NCBI GenBank assembly: GCA_000998275.1
Contig: LCDA01000001.1
Span: 180,352-214,639 of the forward strand
Direction of reading: 5' to 3'
DNA length: 34,288 bases
From: Candidatus Collierbacteria bacterium GW2011_GWA2_42_17
Lineage (GTDB): Bacteria; Patescibacteriota; Microgenomatia; UBA1400; MFAQ01
Position numbers and translations under genes: made by a program. This document shows positions 7,344-15,243 of this stretch, piece after piece. The stretch's first letter is position 1; each line of letters opens with the position of its first letter. The notes under the pieces were generated by a model that saw only the letters and a program-made list of their open reading frames with translations, was not told the origin of the DNA and ran no database searches.

Positions 7344-8435
7344 ATGATGAATAATTCTTTAGGATATCTGGCAAAAGAAAGACTAGAGGAGCTGGTAATA
7401 AAGATTGATCAAAGATTGGAAAAGTATTGGAACGAGGAGATAGAAAAAGAGTTTGGATTTGAAGAGTCACAAAAAAAGCTGGTCAAAAAAGTTCTGGAAC
7501 ACGCAAAAGAACATAATTTAAGAGCAGCAAAAAGGCTCCGGGCATCCTTTGTTTATTTTGGATATTTGCTTTCGGGGAAGAAACCCGGTGAGGAAATATG
7601 GAAAGTGATGGAAGGAATTGAGTTGGTGCAGACAGCCTTGCTAATGCATGACGATTTTATGGATGAAGACGAACTACGTCGGGGACGGCCAACAACCCAC
7701 GAGTATTTTGGAGAAGGAGATAAACATTACGGGGAGTCGATGGCGGTAAATGTAGGAGATGTGGTGTTGTGCCTTGGTTATGAGAGAGTACTGAGTTGTG
7801 GTTTAGATAAAGAGAAGGTTCTTGAGGCGACAAAAATTCTCATGAGGGGAATTACCAACACGGCTTTTGGACAAATATATGATGTCACTCTTCCCAAACT
7901 TGGTGAGCTAACAGAGGAAAAGGTATTGGCAATACACAGAGCAAAAACTTCCATTTATACATTTCAAAACCCACTAATTATTGGAGGGATACTAGCTGGC
8001 CTTGATGAAAAAGTACTGGAAACATTGAAAGAATATTCTTTTAAAGGTGGAGTTGCTTTTCAGTTACAAGATGACGTTTTGGGAATGTTTGGAGAACAAG
8101 AAAAAACAGGAAAGTCGGTTGACTCAGACTTACTCCAAGGAAAGAGCACTCTTCTTGTTGCAAAAACATTAGAGCTGGGAAATGAAGCCCAGAAAAAAGC
8201 CCTGCTTGAAGCGTGGGGAAATAAGGAAGCGACGGAGGGAGAGATTAAAAAAGCAAAAATGGCAATTAAGGAGTCGGGATCTTTTGCTTATTCGGTAGAC
8301 AAGGCGAAGCAGTTGGCGAGGGAGGCGGTGGAGATTGCGGAGAGTTTGAACAAAAATAATCTGAATAGGGAGGCAAAGGAGGCAATTGATTATTTAAAAG
8401 GAATTGCAGATTATATTGTGACGCGAGAAATCTAA
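7344..8435 (+). CDS. Polyprenyl (farnesyl/geranylgeranyl-type) diphosphate synthase
   Basis: 363 residues, usual length for the trans-isoprenyl diphosphate synthase family. The first Asp-rich motif is at about residues 104-110 (MHDDFMDED), followed by the RRGRPTTH block that binds diphosphate. The second is QLQDDVLGMFG near residue 250, followed by GKSVDSDLLQGKSTLL. These enzymes chain isopentenyl diphosphate onto an allylic primer using Mg2+ at both Asp motifs. Chain length cannot be fixed by eye. With uppS close by, the likely job is to make the primer for the undecaprenyl-type lipid carrier used in cell-wall synthesis, but an archaeal-like or carotenoid role cannot be excluded. The start codon coincides with the predicted transcript start (-10 at 7332-7337). 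Confidence 0.88.
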   Translation: MMNNSLGYLAKERLEELVIKIDQRLEKYWNEEIEKEFGFEESQKKLVKKVLEHAKEHNLRAAKRLRASFVYFGYLLSGKKPGEEIWKVMEGIELVQTALLMHDDFMDEDELRRGRPTTHEYFGEGDKHYGESMAVNVGDVVLCLGYERVLSCGLDKEKVLEATKILMRGITNTAFGQIYDVTLPKLGELTEEKVLAIHRAKTSIYTFQNPLIIGGILAGLDEKVLETLKEYSFKGGVAFQLQDDVLGMFGEQEKTGKSVDSDLLQGKSTLLVAKTLELGNEAQKKALLEAWGNKEATEGEIKKAKMAIKESGSFAYSVDKAKQLAREAVEIAESLNKNNLNREAKEAIDYLKGIADYIVTREI

Positions 8436-8438
8436 AAG

Positions 8439-8861
8439 TTGAGAGTGTTTGAGAGAAAAGGGGAGATAGTATTGGTGGATATGGAAGTACCACGATATTG
8501 GAGAGAAATGAAAACAAACACCAGCTTTACCGGGAGAGAAGTTGGCACATACGGAGTTGAGCCAGCCTATTTTAAGTACCCAGGGGGAAAGATTGCTTTG
8601 CAGGGAACATACGAAGAAATCTATTCGCGTTTTGAAAGCAAGGGTTTTGAACCTGAAATAATTGAAAAAGTATTATTTAACCTTTTTGGGGCTGTCGCCT
8701 CCGAAGCGGCGGTCTCGTTTGAGAAAATCGTCAATAGCCAAGATGAGTTGGTCGGGAGTGAAGTCCGGAAAGAGAGTGGGAGTGAAGAGAAGTTCGGAGT
8801 AGACAGATTGCCAGGGAAGATAGCCAGAAAGACGCTTTTCTCCTCCCGTGCGAATAATTAA
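8439..8861 (+). CDS. Hypothetical protein overlapping uppS antisense
   Basis: 140 residues if read from TTG at 8439, three bases after the synthetase stop. ATG 8481 (MEVPRYWREMK) is an alternative start preceded by GGTGG. The first 78 residues look like a real small soluble protein, mixed alpha/beta, with FKYPGGKIALQGTYEEIYSRF. The last 62 codons are the exact antisense of the uppS 3' end and read as low-quality sequence. So either a true convergent overlap of 189 bp exists, or an original stop was lost and the frame now runs into uppS. No known family is recognised. Its position after the synthetase suggests cotranscription. Confidence 0.5.
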   Translation: MRVFERKGEIVLVDMEVPRYWREMKTNTSFTGREVGTYGVEPAYFKYPGGKIALQGTYEEIYSRFESKGFEPEIIEKVLFNLFGAVASEAAVSFEKIVNSQDELVGSEVRKESGSEEKFGVDRLPGKIARKTLFSSRANN

Positions 8862-9383
8862 GTCGGGGTCAGGAATACCGGCGGTGTCTAAGTAAGAAGA
8901 AAAAAGAGACTCATCGATTTTTTCAACAGGAGTATTATTAGCTACGATTTTTTTGACGGCTCTTAGAATTTCGTCACGGCCACCGTAGTTTAAGGCAAAA
9001 GTGACGGTTATTTTATGATTTTTGGAGGATTTGGTAATCATTTCCAGAGATTTCTGGGCAATGTCTTTGGGGAAGCGGCTAATATCTCCTAAAATGCGCA
9101 AGCGGGCGCCTCTTTGGATAAAGCGGAGAGCTAGAGAACCAAGAGCAAAACGAAAAACTTCAAAGAGTCCTTTGAGTTCGACTTCGTCACGTTTCCAGTT
9201 TTCGGTGGAGAAGGCCCAGAAAGTGACATAGGGAATACCGAGCTCAACACATTTTTCGATAAGAGGTTCGATGGCCTTTTTGGCAGCCTGTTCGTGGCCT
9301 TTGACAGGATCAAGACCTTGAGCTTTAGCCCAGCGACGATTGCCGTCCATAATGATAGCCACATGTTTTAGGGGGGGTTCCAT
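8673..9383 (-). CDS. uppS: Isoprenyl (undecaprenyl) diphosphate synthase
   Basis: 236 residues, normal for cis-prenyltransferases. The catalytic and diphosphate-binding block HVAIIMDGNRRWA sits at the N-terminus, FWAFSTENWKRD near residue 57, NYGGRDEI near residue 144, and the C-terminal DLIIRTGGEKRLSGYLPWQ. It condenses isopentenyl diphosphate units in cis to build the undecaprenyl carrier lipid for peptidoglycan and glycan export, at the membrane surface. TATAAT at 9391-9396 in an extended context (TGG) puts the transcript start at the start codon, so it has its own leaderless promoter even though it lies 24 nt downstream of pilin 8. The 3' end is overlapped by the antisense ORF described above. 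Confidence 0.95.
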   Translation of the reverse strand: MEPPLKHVAIIMDGNRRWAKAQGLDPVKGHEQAAKKAIEPLIEKCVELGIPYVTFWAFSTENWKRDEVELKGLFEVFRFALGSLALRFIQRGARLRILGDISRFPKDIAQKSLEMITKSSKNHKITVTFALNYGGRDEILRAVKKIVANNTPVEKIDESLFSSYLDTAGIPDPDLIIRTGGEKRLSGYLPWQSVYSELLFTPTLFPDFTPDQLILAIDDFLKRDRRFGGDSPKKVK

Positions 9384-9390
9384 GGTGTTG

Positions 9391-9396
9391 ATTATA
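9391..9396 (-). promoter_or_regulatory. Extended -10 promoter of uppS
   Basis: TGG-TATAAT on the minus strand ends 7 nt before the uppS ATG (9383), which predicts transcription starting within 1 nt of the start codon. Confidence 0.65.
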
Positions 9397-9407
9397 CCAA
9401 AATGAGG

Positions 9408-9743
9408 CTAAACAAGATTGTCGAGGCCGAGAACTCTAGTGACTAGTCGGACAATAACAAAAGCGGCGATAGTCATGATGAGACCGATTAGACCATTGGT
9501 GATGCGAGTCGTGGCCATCTGGACTTTTTTAGGGTCACCGGAGCTCATCATATATCCCCAACCGGCCATAACCAAGTTAGCAAAGAAAATAAGACCGACA
9601 ATAATGAAGACAAAATTTAATAAGCTAAAGCCTCCCTCGGAAAAGAGATCGGTGATTTTTGAGGTGAGAGGAATGTTGGGAGCGGGGTTAGGTAGATCGG
9701 AGATATTAACGTCTGCAGCTAAAATTTGGTTTGTAAGAGTCAT
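9408..9743 (-). CDS. T4SS pilin-like small membrane protein (member 8, separate cluster)
   Basis: 111 residues. N-terminus MTLTNQILAADVNISDLPN is short and signal-like. Two hydrophobic helices lie at about 38-62 and 80-102, with the loop GWGYMMSSGDPKKVQMATTRI, where SSGDPKK takes the place of the GGDKxK core. It sits 5 nt downstream of member 9 on the same strand and upstream of uppS. The TrbC/VirB2-type call is by topology and the shared SGDxxK loop. Separation from the main array by the isoprenoid genes suggests a distinct expression unit and possibly a different structure. Confidence 0.75.
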   Translation of the reverse strand: MTLTNQILAADVNISDLPNPAPNIPLTSKITDLFSEGGFSLLNFVFIIVGLIFFANLVMAGWGYMMSSGDPKKVQMATTRITNGLIGLIMTIAAFVIVRLVTRVLGLDNLV

Positions 9744-9748
9744 TATTT

Positions 9749-10261
9749 TTATGATAACCCCGGGATACCCAGGATGTTAATACCAATTAAATTTACTAGG
9801 AAAATAGACAAAAGAATAAAAATGAGACCAATAACGGCGGAGGTGATGATTTCACTGCCGGCTTTAAGTTTGTCCGGCATACCGGCAGAGGTGGTTACAA
9901 TGAAGACGCCGTAGAGGATAAGGGCGAGAGCAATACCGCCCCCAAGACCGGTGGCTAAACGGAGAATAGAAGTGATGAGGTCGTTGCCGGAGCCAACTTT
10001 GATGCAGCCAAGGGCGGTATTGATACCACTGCTTTCATCCCCTTGGATACAAAACGGATCAGTGGCGGTAGGAACAATTTTACTGTAAATAGGACTTTCA
10101 CATTCATAGGTTGTCCCATCGCTGCTTAGTTGACAACCCTCTTTAGTATGATCAACAACACATTCTAAGTTGGTTTGACAAGTTGCTGCAAAGGACTTGG
10201 TCGAAAAAAGAAAAACAAAGGTAATTAGAAGTAGAGGGATGGCAAGGAATTGGCGTTTCAT
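9749..10261 (-). CDS. T4SS pilin-like protein with extended Cys-rich N-terminal domain (member 9)
   Basis: 170 residues from ATG 10261, where the frame opens 2 codons earlier at a TTG. A classical signal peptide (MKRQFLAIPLLLITFVFLF, cleavage near SFA) is followed by about 65 residues with six Cys (from CQTNLEC to LGC), probably disulfide-bonded outside the cell. Then come two helices, about 100-124 and 135-160, with the weak loop SAGMPDKLKAGSEI. It is longer than the other pilins, and the SAG-DKLK loop is degenerate. A minor or tip subunit, or an adhesin-like pilin, would fit but is not shown. -10 TAAAAT at 10272-10277 gives a leader of only about 4 nt. Confidence 0.7.
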   Translation of the reverse strand: MKRQFLAIPLLLITFVFLFSTKSFAATCQTNLECVVDHTKEGCQLSSDGTTYECESPIYSKIVPTATDPFCIQGDESSGINTALGCIKVGSGNDLITSILRLATGLGGGIALALILYGVFIVTTSAGMPDKLKAGSEIITSAVIGLIFILLSIFLVNLIGINILGIPGLS

Positions 10262-10271
10262 GAACAACTCA

Positions 10272-10294
10272 ATTTTATCACGATGGGTTAAACT
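10272..10294. promoter_or_regulatory. Divergent -10 boxes for pilin 9 and the SpoIID-like gene
   Basis: TAAAAT on the minus strand (10272-10277, extended TGA context) and TAAACT on the plus strand (10289-10294) lie 11 bp apart in a 41-bp gap. Both predict transcript starts within about 4 nt of the start codons at 10261 and 10303. Confidence 0.5.
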
Positions 10295-10302
10295 AGATAG
10301 AG

Positions 10303-11976
10303 ATGAAGTGGAGATATTTATTAGTAGTTGCGATAACCTTTGGTTTTTTTGCCGGACTGGTATCGGCGGAGGTGGATTGTGGAGAAGATACTAGCTGTAT
10401 TCAAAAACAAATTGATGAATTAAATATTTTGTTAAACACTAATAAGGGTGAAGCCAGTAAAATTCAGGCGAAATTGAAGTCAATTCAGTCACAAATTTCT
10501 GTAGCTGTGACAAAACTAAAAATAACAGAGGCAAATATTAAAGACAGAAGTGAGAAAGTTTCAACACAGTATTTAATATTGTCCGTAAAAATCAGGGAGA
10601 TGTATATGAGGCTTCGGTCTCAACCATTGTGGATTTCTCTTTTTTCGACGATGAATATGGGAGAAGTACGAAGAGAATTGGCATATCGACAGGATAGCAA
10701 TGAAGCCGATAAGCAGATGATAGTGAGTTTGGTTTCCGAGATAGGGAAACTGGAAGCAGACAAAAAAGCACTCGAAAAACAGAAGTTACAGTTGGCAAAA
10801 TTGCAGGCAGACTTGGATGCACAAAATGCAGTGTTTCAAAAAGAAATAAAAGAGATTTCGACAAAGATTGCAGTGCTTTCAGCCAGACAACAGGCAATTT
10901 TAGCCGAGAAACAGGGGACATTTACAACAACGGTAGGAGATGTACCCTTGGCTGATGACGTAAATGCCAGGCCGGATTACAATCCAGGGTTTTCTCCAGC
11001 CTTTGCGGCATTTTCGTTTGGAGCACCTCACTTTAAAGGATTGAGTCAGTATGGAGCCTTTGGAAGAGCAAAGTCTGGACAGAATGCAGAGACAATTTTG
11101 CATGCTTATTATGGAGGAGTTGAAATAAAAAAAGATTACGATACTGGGAAACAAATTAGTGTGTCTGGTTATGGACGGATGGATATTGAAACTTATGTAA
11201 AAAGGATTTATGAGGTGCCTAATTCTTGGGGAGATGAGGGTGGCTTTGAGGCGCTCAAAGCCCAAGCCGTGGCAGCGAGAAGTTATGCTTTGGCTTGGAC
11301 TGACCAGGGGAATGGAGGAGCAATCTGTACAACGCAGGCTTGTCAGGTTTATAAAAATGCCGACAAGGGAGGAAACTGGGAGAGGGCAGTAAACGAGACC
11401 AAGGGCTGGGTGTTGTGGAGTAATGGTAAGCCCCTTAAATCTTGGTATGCATCGACTTCCGGAGGATATCAAGAGTCATATACAGATAGTTACAGTGGAT
11501 ATACAACGCCTTCTCTTTGGGACACACCGTCAGGAAGGGGAGGTTGGACATCTCAAGCTTATGAAAAAGTGGGAGGAAGCCCGTGGTTTTATAAGGGTTG
11601 GTACAAGGGAACTTCGGGGGATACTTGTGGAAGATCGCATCCATGGCTTACAGGAGAGGAAATGGCGGATATTTTGAATGCTTGGGTGGTCTTAAAAAGT
11701 GGATCAGATGATAGAGTATCACCAGTTGGGAGTTGCTGGGGAGGAAACCCTTATTCTTTGTCTGAGCTAAAGTCGAAGGCTGGTGGAAGTGGATATTCCA
11801 GTGTCACAGGAGTGTCGGTGTCTTACTCTGACGGAGGATATACATCTAATGTACATTTTGAAACCGACCGAGGTGGAGTGGATATATCCGGAGCAGACTT
11901 TAAGAAAATATTTAATTTGAGAGCACCAGGGAGAATTTCTCTTAAGAGCGGACTTTTCAATATTGAAAAAAAGTGA
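10303..11976 (+). CDS. Secreted coiled-coil SpoIID/LytB-domain protein (peptidoglycan-active)
   Basis: 557 residues. Signal peptide (MKWRYLLVVAITFGFFAGLVSA), then about 190 residues of heptad-rich coiled coil (residues 30-205, KQIDELN... to ...ARQQAILAEKQG), then a SpoIID/LytB domain (about 240-545). Recognisable blocks are GLSQYGAFGRAKSGQNAETILHAYYGG, MDIETYVKRIYEVPNSW with the probable catalytic Glu, FEALKAQAVAARSYAL, and WYASTSGGYQES. SpoIID-type enzymes are lytic transglycosylases acting on denuded glycan strands; the coiled coil resembles those of EnvC/PcsB-like division hydrolases and may control activity. It probably works in cell-wall remodelling at division or at the pilus assembly site. 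It is divergent to pilin 9 across a 41-bp gap. Confidence 0.85.
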   Translation: MKWRYLLVVAITFGFFAGLVSAEVDCGEDTSCIQKQIDELNILLNTNKGEASKIQAKLKSIQSQISVAVTKLKITEANIKDRSEKVSTQYLILSVKIREMYMRLRSQPLWISLFSTMNMGEVRRELAYRQDSNEADKQMIVSLVSEIGKLEADKKALEKQKLQLAKLQADLDAQNAVFQKEIKEISTKIAVLSARQQAILAEKQGTFTTTVGDVPLADDVNARPDYNPGFSPAFAAFSFGAPHFKGLSQYGAFGRAKSGQNAETILHAYYGGVEIKKDYDTGKQISVSGYGRMDIETYVKRIYEVPNSWGDEGGFEALKAQAVAARSYALAWTDQGNGGAICTTQACQVYKNADKGGNWERAVNETKGWVLWSNGKPLKSWYASTSGGYQESYTDSYSGYTTPSLWDTPSGRGGWTSQAYEKVGGSPWFYKGWYKGTSGDTCGRSHPWLTGEEMADILNAWVVLKSGSDDRVSPVGSCWGGNPYSLSELKSKAGGSGYSSVTGVSVSYSDGGYTSNVHFETDRGGVDISGADFKKIFNLRAPGRISLKSGLFNIEKK

Positions 11977-11989
11977 CCTAGTGTTTTGA

Positions 11990-11995
11990 TACAAT
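11990..11995 (+). promoter_or_regulatory. Extended -10 promoter of the PH-domain operon
   Basis: TGA-TACAAT ends 6 nt before ATG 12002, predicting a transcript starting at the A of the start codon. Confidence 0.6.
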
Positions 11996-12001
11996 TGAGT
12001 T

Positions 12002-12643
12002 ATGCCTGAGATATTTGGAGCAAACAAGAGTGAAGATATTCAAGAAGTGAAGGACTTAGAAAAAAGCGGAAAGTTTAGAAGCTTGTTTGGTTCTTTTGTG
12101 GTGACGCCTCCCAAAACGAGATTTGAGTCACAAGACAATGATGAAAAAATTGTAATACTAGGGAGAAGGCACTTCATTACAAATATGAAGTGGTTGACCC
12201 TAGCTTGTTTTGCGATTTTTGTGCCGATGTTTTGGGGAGAGTTCCCGATGATTAAGGCTTTAAATACAAACACGAGTTTTGTTATGAGTATTGTTTGGTA
12301 CTGCGCATTACTTTTCTATGTGATTCAAAATTTTGTCTTATGGTTTTATAACGTGTATATCGTGACCAATGAGAGGTTGGTAGACGTTGATTTCTTTGGG
12401 TTGTTGTATAAAAACATAAATGTGACACAAATAGGAAAAATCGAAGACGTAAATTATTCTCAGAGAGGGTTGTTCTCGAGTTTTTTTAACTTTGGCAATG
12501 TGGTGGTACAAACTTCGTCAGAACAAAGGTCGGATGACAGGAGCGAAGGATCGGCTTTTACTTTTGACCATGTGGCCAATCCGGACTTGGTAGTTAAAAT
12601 TATTTCCGAACTGATGGAAGAGGAACAAAAGAAAAATAAATAA
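12002..12643 (+). CDS. PH-domain (bPH_2-like) membrane protein
   Basis: 213 residues. An N-terminal cytoplasmic part of about 60 residues is followed by two hydrophobic helices (about 63-80 and 93-115). Then comes a C-terminal domain reading YNVYIVTNERLVDVDFFGLLYKNINVTQIGKIEDVNY, later FGNVVVQTSSEQ and VANPDLVVKIISELM. This order (YIVTNxR, linker with xKIxDV, FGnVxVxT, NPxxVxxxI) is typical of bacterial PH-like domains linked to membrane helices. Their function is poorly known; they may help assemble membrane complexes. It heads a three-gene operon (12002, 12649, 12867) with gaps of 5 and -4 nt. Confidence 0.75.
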   Translation: MPEIFGANKSEDIQEVKDLEKSGKFRSLFGSFVVTPPKTRFESQDNDEKIVILGRRHFITNMKWLTLACFAIFVPMFWGEFPMIKALNTNTSFVMSIVWYCALLFYVIQNFVLWFYNVYIVTNERLVDVDFFGLLYKNINVTQIGKIEDVNYSQRGLFSSFFNFGNVVVQTSSEQRSDDRSEGSAFTFDHVANPDLVVKIISELMEEEQKKNK

Positions 12644-12648
12644 CGAAT

Positions 12649-12870
12649 ATGGAAACAATATTGGAGGCTCAGATTACAGTCAGCTTAATCGTCGGAATAA
12701 TGGCAAAGATAATGATGGTCTTGTTACTTTTTATGGCTTTGGTAATGATTCGCCAAACAAGCCTAATGGATCGGGTAATTAAACTACCGGTTGGTGGAAG
12801 CATTAAGTACTTGGTGTGGAGCTTTTTTGGCCTGCTGTTGCTATTGACTGTTATAGTAGTATTAGTGTGA
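12649..12870 (+). CDS. Small two-helix membrane protein (possibly DUF5657-like)
   Basis: 73 residues with two hydrophobic helices, about 9-33 and 50-72, separated by RQTSLMDRVIKLPVGGSIK. The layout resembles small CPR proteins annotated as DUF5657; I am only moderately sure of that name. It is placed 5 nt after the PH-domain gene, and its stop overlaps the GTG start of the next gene (GTGA at 12867-12870), so it should be made in step with both neighbours and may form a complex with them. Confidence 0.65.
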   Translation: METILEAQITVSLIVGIMAKIMMVLLLFMALVMIRQTSLMDRVIKLPVGGSIKYLVWSFFGLLLLLTVIVVLV

Positions 12871-14771
12871 ATACCAGTCTAGGTATCAATTTTTTCAGGA
12901 CAGTTAACGAAGAGGGTTCAAATGGTTGGGCCCAGGTTTATGCACGTATTCCTTTTGATGATTATGAACTTGTCGATAAAGGAGCACTTTTTGGAGTAGT
13001 TTTGGGGAAACCCGCCGAAAATTGGGCGGACAGGGAAGCCGAGTTGATGGAGTGGACGGATGAGTATTTTAATAAAGTGGAAGGTGGAGGTGATTTGGGA
13101 AGCTTTGCCGAAAGTTTTAAGGAAAAGTATGGTGACATAGAAGGAGCCTGGTTGTGGATTATGCCAAAAACGGGCGGAGCAAGGGAGATTAAGACTGTGC
13201 GATGGGGATTATCCGGAGTAAGCCTTTTTAGAGGCGGAAAAGAGTATAACTTGGCCGGAGAAGAAGGAAAGGTTCTACGAGGCATGGTCGAGGCAAAAGA
13301 CAGTTTGACAATGTGGTCCGGTAAGTTGGGAGAGTATTTAAAAGAGGAAGAAATAAAAATAGTAGATGAAGAAAAAGTATTGAGTATTGGTAATAGGCTG
13401 ACGGAGTCTCGAGAGGCAGCAGCCGGATTATTTTTTGATTTTGTTAAAACACAAACGGTGTCGGTTGTGGAAAAAACTGAAGAAGTTGAGGAAAGTAATC
13501 TTGTAGTTGAAGAGATAGTGGAAAAACCGGAGGCAGAAAGGGAGACGCTTTACAGGCCGGAGCAAGAGGAGGACTTGGCCGGAGAAGAGTTAATTGGGCC
13601 GGTTAAGGCAAAAGATAAACTGTTGAATTGGTGGAGAAAAATTAGACCATCGGGAAGGGAAGATCTTCGAATAGACCGCGAAGGAGGACAAAAAAGGAAG
13701 AAGTGGGCTGTTTTAATGGGAGTGCTATTTCTAATTTTATTGGCAGTAAGCTTGGTGACCGGGTCAATAAAAATTCAAGCCGACAGAGAGGCGAAGAAGT
13801 GGAAAGAGTTTTCTGAGCCAATAATGAATAATATTCAGGAAGCCCAAGATTTGGTGAGAATCAATCCATCGGGAGCAAGAAAATTGATTGAAGATGTAAG
13901 AAAAACTTTTGATGTACAAAAAGCAGAGTTTGTGAAGGGAAAATATAAGGATGAGGTGGCGGCTTTGGAAGAACAACTAAATAAGGCGTGGACAGTGACT
14001 TCCGGAGAAAAGGAAAGCCAGTTTGTGGAGATGGTAAATATTCAACTAGTACGACCGGGATTTGTGGGAGACAGAATGAGTTTAATAAAGTCTGGAAGTG
14101 TATTGGTAATAGATAGCAAGCTGGGGACGGTGGTGTCGGCGGCGACGGCAACGAAGGATATAAAAGTGGTAGCCGGAAAAGGTGAAGGCCTTGAGTGGTT
14201 GGACGCAACCAGTGATGGGAGTAGGGTATTAATTTTGAATCCTAAAGGAGTGAGTGTAAACGGGAAAGAGACGGGAGGAATTATTTTTGACATGGCAGTG
14301 AGTAAAGCGACGACAATCGGCAGATTTGGAGCAAATCTTTATGTGTTGGATAGCGGGAATAAAGAAATTTATAAGTATGGAGCGATAAGTGATGGCTATG
14401 GAGACAGAGTTCGTTGGTTAGCACAGGATCAGTCAATAAGTGTGACTCCTGTGGATATGGCAATTGACAGCGATGTGTGGGTTTTGGGAGAGTCTGGGGT
14501 GGTAGAGAGGTTCAGGAGGGGAGCCAGAGAGCAGTTTGTTTTGAATGGTGTGCCGGAGGGAGTGAAGACGTCGAGAATCGCGGTGCAACTGGAGGGCAGT
14601 AGTTTGGCGATGTTAGACAAGGTAAACGGAATGGTGATTGTGTGTAGTAAAGAAACGGGAAATTGTGAACAGCAGTTAAAGTCGGAAAAATTGAAGATGG
14701 CAACAGATATTGAGTACGACGGAACAGTTTTACTGGTACTGACGGAGGGAACAGTAGGAGTTTTGAACTAA
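12867..14771 (+). CDS. Single-pass membrane protein with possible degenerate PP2C-like N-domain and propeller-like C-domain
   Basis: 634 residues from GTG 12867, chosen because GTGA overlaps the stop of the small membrane gene; the open frame reaches back to 12816 with unlikely sequence. The N-terminal 200 residues (MNTSLGINFFRTVNEEGSNG...) have the pattern of a PP2C/SpoIIE-like phosphatase fold: FGVVLGKPAENWADREAELM is placed like the FGVxDGMGG helix, and VRWGLSGVSLFRGG resembles the G(D/N)SRxYL strand. The metal-binding Asp residues are missing, so if the fold is right it is a pseudo-enzyme. A charged Glu-rich linker follows, then one membrane helix near residue 290 (WAVLMGVLFLILLAVSL), a coiled segment (about 310-370), and a C-terminal half with repeated LxVLDSxxxxIYxY-type strands suggesting a beta-propeller outside the cell. 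Function unknown. Confidence 0.6.
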   Translation: MNTSLGINFFRTVNEEGSNGWAQVYARIPFDDYELVDKGALFGVVLGKPAENWADREAELMEWTDEYFNKVEGGGDLGSFAESFKEKYGDIEGAWLWIMPKTGGAREIKTVRWGLSGVSLFRGGKEYNLAGEEGKVLRGMVEAKDSLTMWSGKLGEYLKEEEIKIVDEEKVLSIGNRLTESREAAAGLFFDFVKTQTVSVVEKTEEVEESNLVVEEIVEKPEAERETLYRPEQEEDLAGEELIGPVKAKDKLLNWWRKIRPSGREDLRIDREGGQKRKKWAVLMGVLFLILLAVSLVTGSIKIQADREAKKWKEFSEPIMNNIQEAQDLVRINPSGARKLIEDVRKTFDVQKAEFVKGKYKDEVAALEEQLNKAWTVTSGEKESQFVEMVNIQLVRPGFVGDRMSLIKSGSVLVIDSKLGTVVSAATATKDIKVVAGKGEGLEWLDATSDGSRVLILNPKGVSVNGKETGGIIFDMAVSKATTIGRFGANLYVLDSGNKEIYKYGAISDGYGDRVRWLAQDQSISVTPVDMAIDSDVWVLGESGVVERFRRGAREQFVLNGVPEGVKTSRIAVQLEGSSLAMLDKVNGMVIVCSKETGNCEQQLKSEKLKMATDIEYDGTVLLVLTEGTVGVLN

Positions 14772-14779
14772 TTGCTTGC

Positions 14780-14785
14780 TACAAT
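14780..14785 (+). promoter_or_regulatory. Extended -10 promoter of smpB
   Basis: TGC-TACAAT ends 6 nt before the smpB ATG (14792), predicting a leaderless transcript. Confidence 0.65.
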
Positions 14786-14791
14786 ATATCC

Positions 14792-15232
14792 ATGATTGTG
14801 GAGAATAAAAAAGCCAGATTTGATTATGAGATTATTGAGGATTTTGAGTCCGGCATTGTATTGAGTGGAGCCGAGGTAAAAAGTGTTCGTGATGGTGGGG
14901 CAACAATGTTGGGAGCAAGAGTCATTTTTGAGAATGACGGGGCATATGTACTGGGACTGAGTATTCCTAAATATAGGCATGATAGTGCGGAAGAATATGA
15001 TCCTGACAAACGAAGGAAATTGTTGCTACACAGGAAAGAAATCGTCGAAATTCAGAGCAAAATGAGGTCAGCAGGGTTGACAGTCGTGCCTATCTCACTG
15101 TATAATAAGGGCAGTCTCGTGAAGGTGAAGATCGCTTTAGTCCGAGGCAAGAAGAAGTTTGAAAAAAGAGAGATACTCAAAAAGCGTGAAAGTCAGTTGG
15201 GTCTTGCGAGACGTTTAAAACTAACTAACTGA
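14792..15232 (+). CDS. smpB: SsrA-binding protein SmpB
   Basis: 146 residues, usual length. Family blocks in order: NKKARFDYEIIEDFESGIVLSGAEVKSVR near the N-terminus, AYVLGLSIPKYRH in the middle, DPDKRRKLLLHRKEI, then VPISLYNKGSLVKVKIALVRGKKKFEKRE. It binds the tRNA-like part of tmRNA and delivers it to stalled ribosomes. The basic C-terminal tail (SQLGLARRLKLTN) corresponds to the part that enters the empty mRNA channel. The tmRNA gene itself lies 300 bp downstream on the same strand, with a small orphan gene between them. Confidence 0.96.
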   Translation: MIVENKKARFDYEIIEDFESGIVLSGAEVKSVRDGGATMLGARVIFENDGAYVLGLSIPKYRHDSAEEYDPDKRRKLLLHRKEIVEIQSKMRSAGLTVVPISLYNKGSLVKVKIALVRGKKKFEKREILKKRESQLGLARRLKLTN

Positions 15233-15243
15233 AAGGGTTAAAA

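Noticed and set aside
2833-9914. Many open frames on the opposite strand of the pilin, transglycosylase and uppS genes
   Set aside because: They mirror the coding frames of clear proteins, have no domain or signal features, and lack promoter or Shine-Dalgarno signals.
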